Shown piece by piece: positions 33,947-42,192 of a DNA stretch of 64,000 nt. The translations under genes and the position numbers were made by a program. Within the stretch, counting starts at the first letter, position 1; each line of letters opens with the position of its first letter. The notes under the pieces are model-generated. The model worked only from the letters and a program-made list of their open reading frames with translations. It searched no databases and was not told where the DNA came from. The stretch spans positions 62,001 to 126,000 of the forward strand of contig JAEWLJ010000001.1 of assembly GCA_023393455.1 (NCBI GenBank), in the 5' to 3' direction. This DNA is from Methanobacteriota archaeon (GTDB taxonomy: Archaea; Halobacteriota; Methanomicrobia; Methanomicrobiales; Methanoculleaceae).

Positions 33947-34264
33947 ATGGCATTCCGGGAGATCGACGACGACCTCTGGGAGATCGTGCAAAGACACCTC
34001 CCGCCCCAAAAACCCCATATCGGGAGACCCCGGCGGGATCCCCGGCACCTCTTCAACGGGGTTCTCTACGTGCTCACCACCGGGTGCGCCTGGAGCGACG
34101 TACCGGCAAAGTACGGGACAAAGTCGACGGTGCACCGCTACCACCTCGAACTCTGTGAGCGGGGAACATACCAGGCGATCTTCCTCGACCTCCTCCGGTC
34201 GGGCTACGAGTTCCGAAAGAAGAGCGCCGTGGCGGGCATCGCGGCTCCGGTGCCGGGGTCTTAG
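33947..34264 (+). pseudogene. IS5-family transposase, N-terminal remnant
   Basis: About 85 residues match the N-terminal DUF4096 domain of IS5/IS402-group transposases (DDLWEIVQRHLPP, GRPRRDPRHLFNGVLYVLTTGCAW, RYHLELCERGTYQ). The rest of the protein, with the DDE catalytic domain, is missing: after LLRSGYE the reading turns to unrelated residues and stops inside the end of cbiE on the other strand. It cannot be active. No terminal inverted repeats were recognised. It marks a past insertion at the edge between the methyltransferase pair and the cobalamin operon. Confidence 0.75.
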
Positions 34265-34833
34265 AACTCCCCCGCCACCACCACATAGAGTCCGCCCCGG
34301 GGCACCGGGGGTTGTGCCGCCGTCCCGACGGCAATCCGTTCAGCGGGGTAGCCGAGATCCTCGCAGACGGCAAGCCGGGTCTCCGGCGGAAGAGCGGCCG
34401 CAAGCACCCCGACCTCGAAGGCAGGGTCGGCGATGAGGAAGACGACCTTCCCCCGGGCGACCTCCTCCCGGGCGCTGGCTATCGCCCGGCCGTGATCCTT
34501 TCCGTGGGCGGAGACGACCACGACCCGCGCCAGCGGAACCTTCAGGCGGGCAGACGCGACCTGGAGCGAGGATATCCCGGGAACGACCTCGCCCGGGAGG
34601 TAGCCGAGGCCCGCAAGCATCGGGTCCCCGGTCGAGAGGACGACCGCATGGTCGGGGAGGGAGCAAAGGCTCCGGTAATCCGCGATTTCGTGCACCTCGG
34701 AGTCCGGCGGGATGGCGTCGCGGGCAAGCGCGATCGCCCGGGCCGATCCGTAGACGAGCGACGCGGCCGCGATGGCGCTCGCCGCCTCCCCGGTTAGCAT
34801 CCCCGGGCCGCAGCCCACCCCGACGATCTTCAC
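34261..34833 (-). CDS. cbiE: Cobalt-precorrin-7 C5-methyltransferase CbiE
   Basis: This 190-residue tetrapyrrole methyltransferase opens with VKIVGVGCGPGMLTGEA and has the family GDPMLAGLG loop (about 78-86) and VVPGISSLQVASA. It adds a methyl at C5, working with CbiT, which is encoded at the head of the same operon rather than fused as in CobL. GTG 34833 overlaps the cbiD stop (GTGA). It is the last gene of the cobalamin operon. Confidence 0.9.
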   Translation of the reverse strand: MKIVGVGCGPGMLTGEAASAIAAASLVYGSARAIALARDAIPPDSEVHEIADYRSLCSLPDHAVVLSTGDPMLAGLGYLPGEVVPGISSLQVASARLKVPLARVVVVSAHGKDHGRAIASAREEVARGKVVFLIADPAFEVGVLAAALPPETRLAVCEDLGYPAERIAVGTAAQPPVPRGGLYVVVAGEF

Positions 34834-35843
34834 GGCGACTCCCCGATCACCCGGCCGTCGCGGTCGACGATCACGACCCGGACGCGGGGGTAGCGGGCCT
34901 GGAAAGCGCGAAGTTCCCGGTCGACCGTCTCCTCCCAGAGCGGGGTCGTCGAGAGCTCCTCCACCGTCGCGCACCCGGTCCCCGCGAGGACGTCGGGGTT
35001 CATGAACTTCAGGATCAGGCCGGGCAGCCCGCAGATCACGGTATCGCCATCGGCCGCCCGGAGCGCTTCCGCCAGGTGGTTACCGACCAGGATCGCCTCG
35101 CGGTCCGGGAAGAGGAGACGGGAGTAGCGCAGGCCGAGCCTGCCGGTCGTCAGCACGACCGCCCCGGGAGCCCGGGCGATACGGTCGATCACCCCCTCTG
35201 TGATGTGATCGTCCCAGGGCTCCACTAACCCGGTCGTCCCGAGGACGGATATACCGGCCTGCACCCCAATCCGTGGATTCAGCGTCTTCTGCGCCACCTC
35301 CGCACCGCGGGGGATGGTGAGGATGACCGTGACCCCGGAGATGTCCGCCTCCGCCACCGCCTCGTCGATGGAGCGCCGGATGCAGGCGAGGGCCGGGACG
35401 CTGATCGCGGGCGCTCCCTGCCGGTGGCGGGGAGTGTCGCGGGAGAAACTCCCGATGCCCTCGCCGGGGACGAACTGGACTCCGCCGGAGAGAGAGGGGG
35501 CCGCCATCGCGACGAACTCAAGCCCCCCCGTTACGTCGGCGGCGTAGTCCCCGGCGTCTTTACGGCAGGATGCCTGCCCCCGGTAGCCGTCGACCGGGAG
35601 CCGGACCGAGACGCCGCAGGGGAGGGTGACCTCCACCTCCCGGACGGTCTCGCAGGCGAGCGAGAGGACCGCCGCCTTGCAGACCGCGGCCGCCGTCGTC
35701 CCGGTCGAGAACCCCCGGCGGAGGATCGTTCCCGATGCGGTCAGGACCGCGAGACCGCGCCGGACATCTTCGAGGAGGGCCGGGGAGCGGCAGGCCGCCA
35801 CCCATGCCGCAGGATACTCGAAGTCAGTAACCGGGTCCCGCAT
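34830..35843 (-). CDS. cbiD: Cobalt-precorrin-5B C1-methyltransferase CbiD
   Basis: The 337-residue protein has the CbiD hallmark LRRGFSTGTTAAAVCKAAVL (about 41-60), and LTIPRGAEVAQKTLNPRIGV (about 188-207). CbiD methylates C1 in the anaerobic, cobalt-early pathway and is unrelated to the other methyltransferases by fold. ATG 35843 is preferred, since family homology starts there (MRDPVTDFEYPAAW). ATG 35861 is possible. It overlaps cbiC by 20 bases. Confidence 0.91.
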   Translation of the reverse strand: MRDPVTDFEYPAAWVAACRSPALLEDVRRGLAVLTASGTILRRGFSTGTTAAAVCKAAVLSLACETVREVEVTLPCGVSVRLPVDGYRGQASCRKDAGDYAADVTGGLEFVAMAAPSLSGGVQFVPGEGIGSFSRDTPRHRQGAPAISVPALACIRRSIDEAVAEADISGVTVILTIPRGAEVAQKTLNPRIGVQAGISVLGTTGLVEPWDDHITEGVIDRIARAPGAVVLTTGRLGLRYSRLLFPDREAILVGNHLAEALRAADGDTVICGLPGLILKFMNPDVLAGTGCATVEELSTTPLWEETVDRELRAFQARYPRVRVVIVDRDGRVIGESP

Positions 35844-36507
35844 GACCGCCACGCTCGGCATGGATCGTGATGATCTCGTTTGCCGCTGCCACCGCGACCG
35901 GCGTCCCGCCCCGGGTGCCGGCGTTCGAGATCGACGGCAGATCGACGGTGCGCAGCTCCTCCTTCGACTCCGCGGCGTTCACGAACCCAACCGGGGTTCC
36001 GACGACCACCGCCGGGCGGACGCCTTCCCGGATCAGCTCGCAGACGACGAGGAGCGCCGAAGGGGCATTCCCGATCACGACGATCGCGCCTTCCAGCCGG
36101 TCGCGCAGGGCGAGAAAGCCCGCCGACGTCCGGGTGATCCCGCGCTCGCGGGCGATATCCCCGCCGTGGTCGAGGGCGCAGACGATCTCGCTTGCGTGCC
36201 CGCGTTTCAGGATGCCCGCCTGCACCATCCGGATATCGGTTATGATCGGCGCCTGCCGCCCAAGTGCGGCAACCCCGGCCTCCACCGGGTCGCCCGCGAA
36301 GCGCATCAGGTCGGCCATCGCAAAGTCGCCGACCGCGACCGAGCACCGTTGCCGGATCCGGTCTTCGAGGGTGACGTTCCCTACCATCTCCCGGGCCAGG
36401 TTCCGGCTCGTGCTCGCTATCGCGTAGGCCTCCGGCGTGACCGCCGCAAGGTCAGTATAAGTACTTCCGGTGGTAGCCCCGGGGCGTGATGATTCTTCTC
36501 GCACCAT
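35824..36507 (-). CDS. cbiC: Cobalt-precorrin-8 methylmutase CbiC
   Basis: About 227 residues long, it moves the C11 methyl to C12 to give cobyrinate. Motifs are TSRNLAREMVGNVT, the catalytic-His region LKRGHASEIVCALD, VVIGNAPSALLVVCELI and VVVGTPVGFVNAAESKEEL. ATG 36507 has GGAGGG six bases upstream; 36513 also fits. Its first 56 bases overlap the 3' end of cbiH, a long overlap even for this compact operon. Confidence 0.9.
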   Translation of the reverse strand: MVREESSRPGATTGSTYTDLAAVTPEAYAIASTSRNLAREMVGNVTLEDRIRQRCSVAVGDFAMADLMRFAGDPVEAGVAALGRQAPIITDIRMVQAGILKRGHASEIVCALDHGGDIARERGITRTSAGFLALRDRLEGAIVVIGNAPSALLVVCELIREGVRPAVVVGTPVGFVNAAESKEELRTVDLPSISNAGTRGGTPVAVAAANEIITIHAERGGHAGPGY

Positions 36508-37246
36508 GCTCATCCCTCCAGATCCTGGTCTCTTCTCCGCCGATAAAGACGATCGAATGCATATCCACGAAGGCGAAGTGGTCGTTAAACTCTCCAAGCG
36601 TCGTGATCAACCGCTCCTCCCCCTCCCGGTAGGCGTTCTTGATCACCCCGACCGGTGTCGTCTCCGGGAGATGGCGGCGTGCGATCGCGACCGCCGCATC
36701 GAGGTTGTGCGGCCTCCCCCGTGATCGCGGGTTATAGAGGACGACCGGCACCCGCATCCGGAACGCAAGATCGAGCCTCCGCTCGATCTCCTCCAGGGGG
36801 GTCAGGAGGTCCGAGAGGCTCATCGTGACGTAGTCGCCCGAGAGCGGCGAACCAAGCCGCGCCCCCGCCGAGACCGCGGCCGTGATCCCGGGGATGACCT
36901 CGATCACAACCGTCGTGCCCGACCGTTCGGCCACCTCGAGCACGATGCTCGCCATCCCGTAGACCCCGGCATCGCCGCCGCTCACCATCGCGACGACGCG
37001 GTCGCGCGCGAGGTCGAGCGCGCGTGATGCCCGGTCGACCTCCTTGCCCATGCTGCTCCGGAAGACCTCTTTTCCGGCGAGCATCGGCTCGACGAGATCG
37101 AGGTAGAACCCGTTGCCGATGACGCAGTCTGCCTCGCCAAGGGCTTTTAAGGCGCGGGGGGTCATCTGCAGCAGATCGCCGGGGCCGGTGCCGACGATGT
37201 AGAGCTTTCCCCTGTTATCGTGCGATTGCAACCGTGACACCACCAT
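36452..37246 (-). CDS. cbiH: Cobalt-precorrin-3 C17-methyltransferase CbiH/CobJ
   Basis: This 264-residue enzyme has KLYIVGTGPGDLLQMTPRA (about 14-32), VVAMVSGGDAGVYGMA (about 84-99) and VIPGITAAVSAGARLGSPL. It methylates C17 and contracts the ring in the anaerobic pathway. The start at 37246 (ATG) overlaps the cbiG stop by 32 bases; GTG 37243 and 37240 and TTG 37231 cannot be excluded. A phosphatase or other fusion is absent. Confidence 0.9.
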   Translation of the reverse strand: MVVSRLQSHDNRGKLYIVGTGPGDLLQMTPRALKALGEADCVIGNGFYLDLVEPMLAGKEVFRSSMGKEVDRASRALDLARDRVVAMVSGGDAGVYGMASIVLEVAERSGTTVVIEVIPGITAAVSAGARLGSPLSGDYVTMSLSDLLTPLEEIERRLDLAFRMRVPVVLYNPRSRGRPHNLDAAVAIARRHLPETTPVGVIKNAYREGEERLITTLGEFNDHFAFVDMHSIVFIGGEETRIWRDEHGARRIITPRGYHRKYLY

Positions 37247-38087
37247 ACGTCTGTTTGGCAAGAACCAGAACCTTGCGCTTCGAGGCCGCGAGGGCCGCGG
37301 GTTCCGCGACCCCGGCGAGCCCGATCAGGGAGGCCCGCGAGGGGGAAGGGGCCTCCTGTGCGTTCAACGTATCGTCGTCCATGAAGACAAGGTTACCGCC
37401 GAGGTCGGCAACAGCCCCGAGGAGTCCTTCCTCCCCGCGCTTCTGTGCGGTCGTCGCGTAGACGAGGACCTCGCCCTCGGCTATCCCGGCCTCCGTGAGT
37501 GCCTGCCGGACGGCCTCCACTACATCGGCCGCGCCGATACCCTTCCGGCACCCGATACCGACGGCGTACTCCCCCTTCCGGACGAGGAGGGAGACTCCCG
37601 GGCCCGCGACGACGATCCCGGGGCCGGCGACCGCATAAAGGGGCACGTCGCCGTCCAGTATCGCGGCGTTCACCGCCCTCGTGGAGTCGCGGTTCGCGAC
37701 GTCGTAGCCCATGCGGGCGGCTACCCCCTCGACCGACTCCCTTCCTCGTGTCTCGGTCGCGGTCGTGATCACCGCCTCTATCCCGAGGGCGGCGAGGTCC
37801 CGGGCAAGGTCGTTTCCGCCGTGGTGGCCGCCGACGACCGGAACCGCGTAGCGGAGATCCGGCCCGACCACCACCACCGCCGGGTCGCGCCACTTGTCGG
37901 TGAGGAGGGGCGCGATCCCCCGAACAGCGATCCCGGCCGACATCACGGCGACGATCCGGGAGTAGCCGGCAAACGCCGCCCGGAAGACGTCCGGGCCATA
38001 GGGGAGGACGTCGGCGCCGAGAGCATCCGCGATCCGGCGGGCGTCGGGGAGGAACCGCTCGAGCGCGATCACGACCGTCCGGGTCAT
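37215..38087 (-). CDS. cbiG: Cobalt-precorrin-5A hydrolase CbiG
   Basis: The 290-residue protein opens the delta-lactone of cobalt-precorrin-5A, releasing acetaldehyde. The N- and middle domains show MSAGIAVRGIAPLLTDKWRD (about 52-71) and VVGGHHGGNDLARDLAALG (about 86-104). The C-terminal domain has VGIGCRKGIGAADVVEAVRQA. The start at 38087 overlaps the cbiF stop (ATGA). All three usual regions of CbiG are present, so it is full length. Confidence 0.91.
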   Translation of the reverse strand: MTRTVVIALERFLPDARRIADALGADVLPYGPDVFRAAFAGYSRIVAVMSAGIAVRGIAPLLTDKWRDPAVVVVGPDLRYAVPVVGGHHGGNDLARDLAALGIEAVITTATETRGRESVEGVAARMGYDVANRDSTRAVNAAILDGDVPLYAVAGPGIVVAGPGVSLLVRKGEYAVGIGCRKGIGAADVVEAVRQALTEAGIAEGEVLVYATTAQKRGEEGLLGAVADLGGNLVFMDDDTLNAQEAPSPSRASLIGLAGVAEPAALAASKRKVLVLAKQTYGGVTVAIAR

Positions 38088-38800
38088 GAGTAGAGGACCG
38101 ACCTCCCGAACCCGGACGTCGCCCCAACGACGGCCTTCCCGATGACGATCAGCGCCGTCCGCTCGATACCGGCCGCCCGGGCCTTCGCCGCGATGTCGGC
38201 CACCGTCCCCCGGACGATCTTCTGGTCGGGCCAGGAAGCGTGGTAGACGACCGCCGCCGGGGTCCCGGGCGGGCACTCCACCCGCGCGAGGACCTCCTCC
38301 ATCCGCTCCGTCCCGAGGAAGACCACCATCGTCTGCCCGAGGCGGGAGAACTCGGGGATCAGGTCGGCCTCAAGCGTCGCTCCCGCCGGGCGGGTGACGA
38401 CCAGGCTCTCGGAGACGTCGCGGAGGGTGAACTGGGTCTTCAGGGCCGCCGCGGCCGCAAAGAGCGACGAGACCCCCGGAACGATCTCGGCCTCGATCCC
38501 GCGCCGCTCGAGTTCCGCCATCTGCTCGACGATCGCGCCGTAGAGCGCCGGATCACCGGAATGGAGCCGGACGACGAGTTTGCCGGCCCGGACGTGCTCG
38601 TCAACGGCATCGACGATCTCGTCTAGCGTCATCCCCCAGCTGTCGAGTCGCACCCCCGCGCCCGACTCAGCAACAAGCACCGGGTTCACGAGCGAACCCG
38701 CGTAGATGAGGACGTCCGCCCGCCGGAGGAGATCCATCCCCCGGACGGTGATGAGGTCGGGCGCCCCCGGCCCTGCGCCCACGATGTAGAACTTATGCAT
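38084..38800 (-). CDS. cbiF: Cobalt-precorrin-4 C11-methyltransferase CbiF
   Basis: This 238-residue tetrapyrrole methylase has KFYIVGAGPGAPDLITVRG (about 3-21), VVRLHSGDPALYGAIVEQM (about 77-95) and EIVPGVSSLFAAAAAL. It methylates C11. ATG 38800 overlaps the cbiL stop by eight bases. It has high similarity in pattern to CobM of the aerobic pathway, but the operon contains cbiD and cbiG, so the anaerobic route applies. Confidence 0.91.
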   Translation of the reverse strand: MHKFYIVGAGPGAPDLITVRGMDLLRRADVLIYAGSLVNPVLVAESGAGVRLDSWGMTLDEIVDAVDEHVRAGKLVVRLHSGDPALYGAIVEQMAELERRGIEAEIVPGVSSLFAAAAALKTQFTLRDVSESLVVTRPAGATLEADLIPEFSRLGQTMVVFLGTERMEEVLARVECPPGTPAAVVYHASWPDQKIVRGTVADIAAKARAAGIERTALIVIGKAVVGATSGFGRSVLYS

Positions 38801-39410
38801 GCAACCGCCTCGCAAAGAGGATCGAGAAGTAGTCGCTCTTCTCGGGGAGATCGGCCCCCCGGTAGACGCGTTGCTCCGGCATGAACATCCGCTCGACGAG
38901 GACGAACTCCGAGTAGCCCTCCTCTGAGAGAGAGGCCGCGAGCGCCGCCGGTCGCCGGACCTTCATGAAGATCCTTGATTCCGGTTCATTCCCGTCCGAG
39001 ACAAAGAATCCTCCGGCAACCGGGACGTTTGCAACCGACGCAAACGCGGTGATGGAGCTGATCCCGGGCTCGGTTGCAAACGAGACATCCGGATAGCGCC
39101 CGGCGATCACCTCGCAGAGCCGTGAAAACGTCGAGTAGAAGTTCGGGTCGCCGATGATCCCGAAGACCGTAAGACCGTCTTTCGCATGCGGCGCGATCCG
39201 GTCGGCGTTCTCTTCCATGCACCTCTTGATGTAGTCCTCGTCGTTCGTCATCGGGAAGTTGAGGACGACGGCATCGGGCCGGTATGGCCGCACCAGATCG
39301 CAGGCAAGGTTCCCGGGGACAAAGACCGCCGACGCTTCGCCGAGAAGCCTGACCGCCCGGAGCGTCAGGAGTTCGGGATCGCCCGGCCCGAGCCCCACCC
39401 CTACGAGCAC
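38793..39410 (-). CDS. cbiL: Cobalt-factor II C20-methyltransferase CbiL
   Basis: This 205-residue enzyme starts with GTG at 39410 (VGVGLGPGDPELLTLRAVRLL), overlapping the cbiT stop by ten bases. GDPNFYSTFSRLCEVIAGRYP (about 88-108) and TEPGISSITAFAS are typical of CbiL/CobI. It adds the C20 methyl, the first methylation committed to corrin. It is slightly shorter than many family members (about 230). Confidence 0.88.
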   Translation of the reverse strand: MLVGVGLGPGDPELLTLRAVRLLGEASAVFVPGNLACDLVRPYRPDAVVLNFPMTNDEDYIKRCMEENADRIAPHAKDGLTVFGIIGDPNFYSTFSRLCEVIAGRYPDVSFATEPGISSITAFASVANVPVAGGFFVSDGNEPESRIFMKVRRPAALAASLSEEGYSEFVLVERMFMPEQRVYRGADLPEKSDYFSILFARRLHA

Positions 39411-39940
39411 CCGGCACCCCCGACGACGATGTAGACGGGATTGATGGGTTTGAACATCGTCCCGCCGGCAATATCGGCCGAGCGCGAGACCTGGAGGTGG
39501 ACGGCCTCGACGAAGATCCCGAGGCGCTGCATGGTTGTTATCGCCGATTGAACCGTCCCAACCATCACCGCGTTCACGACGATCCTCCCCCGCACCTGAT
39601 CGGCGAGGAGATCAAGAACCTCCGGCAGACGGCGGGACCCGCCGACGAAGGCTGCATCGAGCGGGCCCAGCCCGGGGAGGACGTCCACCGCGTCGCCCTC
39701 GAAGAACTCGATGTTGCCCCTGCCGGCACGAGCCGCCGCATCCCGGGCATAGGCGACCGCTTCCGGCCGCCGGTCGATGGCGTAGACCCGCCCCGCCGTC
39801 TCCGATAGAGCGACGGCGATCTTCCCCGTCCCGCACCCGAGATCGACCACCCGGTCGCCCGGACGGACACCGAGTTTTGCGAGCGAGACGGCCATGACCT
39901 CGTCCTCTGTTGGCCCACCCTTCAGTCCCATAGCGTTCAT
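39401..39940 (-). CDS. cbiT: Cobalt-precorrin-6B C15-methyltransferase (decarboxylating) CbiT
   Basis: A Rossmann-fold methyltransferase of about 179 residues, with GGPTEDEVMAVSLAKL (about 8-23), motif I VVDLGCGTGKIAVAL (about 31-45) and FVGGSRRLPEVLDLL. It methylates C15 and removes the C12 acetate carboxylate. A TATA-like TATTTTATA at about 39970-39978 puts the transcription start near 39945-39950, so ATG 39940 is preferred over ATG 39967, with almost no leader. It heads the eight-gene operon. Confidence 0.9.
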   Translation of the reverse strand: MNAMGLKGGPTEDEVMAVSLAKLGVRPGDRVVDLGCGTGKIAVALSETAGRVYAIDRRPEAVAYARDAAARAGRGNIEFFEGDAVDVLPGLGPLDAAFVGGSRRLPEVLDLLADQVRGRIVVNAVMVGTVQSAITTMQRLGIFVEAVHLQVSRSADIAGGTMFKPINPVYIVVGGAGCS

Positions 39941-40078
39941 ATTACCCAGATAGATTTGGGTTAACATCTATAAAATAGCGTAGTGGCGGTTTCACCGCCC
40001 TGGCCGGGGCGGTCCGGGACTCCGGGGCGCCGATCCGGTATCGGAACGAGACATCCTGATGCCGCAACTCAAGCGAGG

Positions 40079-40089
40079 GACATAAAGGT
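40079..40089 (+). promoter_or_regulatory. TATA-like box of the ferredoxin-reductase operon
   Basis: GGACATAAAGG lies about 31-41 bases before the ferredoxin ATG at 40120, the expected spacing for a short archaeal leader. The divergent cbiT promoter lies about 100 bases to the left. Confidence 0.45.
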
Positions 40090-40119
40090 TTTTGCGGGAC
40101 AAAAGACATTATTAGTACA

Positions 40120-40296
40120 ATGCTCAGGATAAACCGAGACAAGTGCGGATACTGCGGCACCTGCGTCGCAGTCTGCCCCGAGGATGCGCTCGAGCTGATC
40201 GACGCCTACCTCAGCCTTGAGCGGGAGTGCATCGCCTGCGGTATCTGCGCGCGAGCGTGCCCGCTCGGAGCACTGGAGGTCGTCCATGAAGAGTAA
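40120..40296 (+). CDS. Small 2[4Fe-4S] ferredoxin partner of geranylgeranyl reductase
   Basis: The 58-residue protein has two full cluster motifs: C-G-Y-C-G-T-C-x3-C-P (residues 9-20) and C-I-A-C-G-I-C-x3-C-P (residues 37-48). It ends inside the start of the reductase gene, with an 11-base overlap (ATGAAGAGTAA), so the two are translationally coupled. In Methanosarcina acetivorans a ferredoxin encoded next to geranylgeranyl reductase is known to be required to saturate archaeal lipids. The same electron-donor role is likely here. Confidence 0.9.
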   Translation: MLRINRDKCGYCGTCVAVCPEDALELIDAYLSLERECIACGICARACPLGALEVVHEE

Positions 40297-41482
40297 CTAC
40301 GATATCCTCGTCATCGGGGGCGGGCCGGCCGGCGCTCTTGCGGCGAAGACGGCGGCAGAAGCTGGAAACTCCGTCTGCCTCATCGAGAAGCGCCCTGCCA
40401 TCGGAGCGCCGGTCCGGTGCGCAGAGGGGATCGGCAAGGAACTCTTGAAAGAGTTCGTCAAGCCCGATCCCCGCTGGATCTCCGCTGATATCGAGAGCGC
40501 CCGGATCATCGCCCCGAACGGCACCGCCATCTGCCTCGACCAGGCCCGGGCGGGAAACGAGGTCGGTTACGTCCTCGACCGGAAGGTCTTTGACCGCGAA
40601 CTCGTCTGGCAGGCGGCCGAGGCCGGGGCGGACGTGATCGTTAAGACCCGGGCGACCGAGCCGATCATGGAGAACGGGGCAGTCCAGGGCGCGAAGGTGC
40701 TCTCCGCCGGGACGCCGGCAGATATCCGCTCCGAGGTCGTCATCGCCGCCGACGGCACGGAAGCACAGTTCGCCCGCCGGGCCGGACTCAATACCGTCGT
40801 CCCCCTCCAGGAGATGATGAGCTGCGCCCAGTACCTGATGACCGATATCGATATCGAGCCGGGCTGCACCGACTTCTACCTGGGCAACGAGATCGCGCCC
40901 GAAGGCTACCTCTGGGTCTTCCCGAAGGGCGACCGGACGGCGAACGTCGGGATCGGGATCACCGGACGCAAAAGCAAGGACGGATCCCGGGCAAAGGACT
41001 ACCTTGACCGGTTCGTCGCAAAGAACTACCCTGAAGGAAAGACGATCGAGTTTATCGTGGGCGGGGTTCCCGTCTGCCGGCCGCTTTCCTGTACGGTCGC
41101 CGATGGGCTCATGGTCGCCGGGGACGCGGCGAGGGTCGTCGACCCCATCACCGGCGGCGGGATAGGAAACGCCATGTATACCGGACGGCTCGCCGCTCAG
41201 GTGGCCTCAAGGTGCATCGAGGCGGGCAACTGCTCGAAGGAGGCGCTGATGCCCTACGACACGGTGTGGCGGGCATCGAAGATGGGTGCGGGCATCGAGC
41301 GGAACTACAAGGTCAAGGAGTACTTCGTCACCCTCGACGATGCGAAACTCAACACCCTCGCGGAATCGATTGCAAGCATCAGCTTCAGCGAGTTCTCGGT
41401 CCGGGCCCTCATCATGGAACTGATCAAGCGGAACCCGAAACTGCTCCTCGAACTCAAAGCGCTGAAAGATACGCTATCCTGA
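40286..41482 (+). CDS. Geranylgeranyl reductase (archaeal lipid saturation)
   Basis: This 398-residue flavoprotein reduces the double bonds of digeranylgeranylglycerophospholipids. The FAD-binding motif YDILVIGGGPAGALAAKTAA lies near residues 5-24, followed by CLIEKRPAIGAPVRCAEGIG, with the conserved Cys in the substrate region. The second FAD motif VAGDAARVVDPITGGGIGNA lies near 275-294. The start at 40286 is fixed by overlap with the ferredoxin gene. It converges on the TrkA-type gene with 9 bases of overlap. Confidence 0.92.
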   Translation: MKSNYDILVIGGGPAGALAAKTAAEAGNSVCLIEKRPAIGAPVRCAEGIGKELLKEFVKPDPRWISADIESARIIAPNGTAICLDQARAGNEVGYVLDRKVFDRELVWQAAEAGADVIVKTRATEPIMENGAVQGAKVLSAGTPADIRSEVVIAADGTEAQFARRAGLNTVVPLQEMMSCAQYLMTDIDIEPGCTDFYLGNEIAPEGYLWVFPKGDRTANVGIGITGRKSKDGSRAKDYLDRFVAKNYPEGKTIEFIVGGVPVCRPLSCTVADGLMVAGDAARVVDPITGGGIGNAMYTGRLAAQVASRCIEAGNCSKEALMPYDTVWRASKMGAGIERNYKVKEYFVTLDDAKLNTLAESIASISFSEFSVRALIMELIKRNPKLLLELKALKDTLS

Positions 41483-42139
41483 GCGTATCAACTGCTTGTT
41501 GAGAGTCTTTAAGGTCTCCGTCTCCGCCTCTTTTTTTGTGAAGACCGTGATGACGTCGCCGGGCCGGATACGGACGGTGCCGCTCGGTATGATGAGGTCG
41601 CCTCCCGCACGCCGGATGGCGATGAAGACGAAGTCACGGACCTCGAGGTCGCGGATCTCGTGATCGACGATCGGCGCACCCTCTTCGGCGATGATCTCGA
41701 AGATGGTGCCGCCGGGGATCGAGGCGACCTGCTGGAGGTTCGGGCTCTTCGCCCAGTAGTAGAGACGGGTCGCCACCAGCTCGTCGGGGTTTTCGCTGAT
41801 CCGGACGCCGACCTCGTTGAAGAGATCCGAGTGCTCTTTCTGGTTGACGATCGAGACGACGTTGCCGACCTCGTAGCGTTTCGCGAGCCAGCAGGTCATC
41901 AGGTTCACCGCATCGTCGCTCGTCGTGGCGACCAGGGCATCGGCCCGGTCGATCCCCGCGTCCTCGAGCACCGATTTGTCGGTCGCGTTTCCGGTGATGG
42001 CGAGGACGTCGTAGTGCTCCAGGATATCGCTCGCGCGTTCCTCGTCCTGGTCGATCACCACCACGGAGTCGCCGGCGTTGACGGCGATCGCAGTCAGGTT
42101 CCGGCCGATTCCGCCAAGGCCGACGATGATGGTGTACAT
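41474..42139 (-). CDS. TrkA-type potassium channel/transporter regulator
   Basis: The 221-residue cytoplasmic protein has an N-terminal RCK nucleotide-binding domain (MYTIIVGLGGIGRNLTAIAV, with D-Q-D-E-E at the end of strand 2) and a C-terminal TrkA-C domain (about 140-215) that binds regulatory ligands. Such proteins gate Trk/Ktr potassium transporters. No membrane partner is adjacent. ATG 42139 is chosen because the domain begins there. It converges on the reductase gene. Confidence 0.87.
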   Translation of the reverse strand: MYTIIVGLGGIGRNLTAIAVNAGDSVVVIDQDEERASDILEHYDVLAITGNATDKSVLEDAGIDRADALVATTSDDAVNLMTCWLAKRYEVGNVVSIVNQKEHSDLFNEVGVRISENPDELVATRLYYWAKSPNLQQVASIPGGTIFEIIAEEGAPIVDHEIRDLEVRDFVFIAIRRAGGDLIIPSGTVRIRPGDVITVFTKKEAETETLKTLNKQLIRSG

Positions 42140-42192
42140 CCATCTGGATTCAACCGCCGGGATTGAAATACCTTGCGAATAGATCACTTTGT

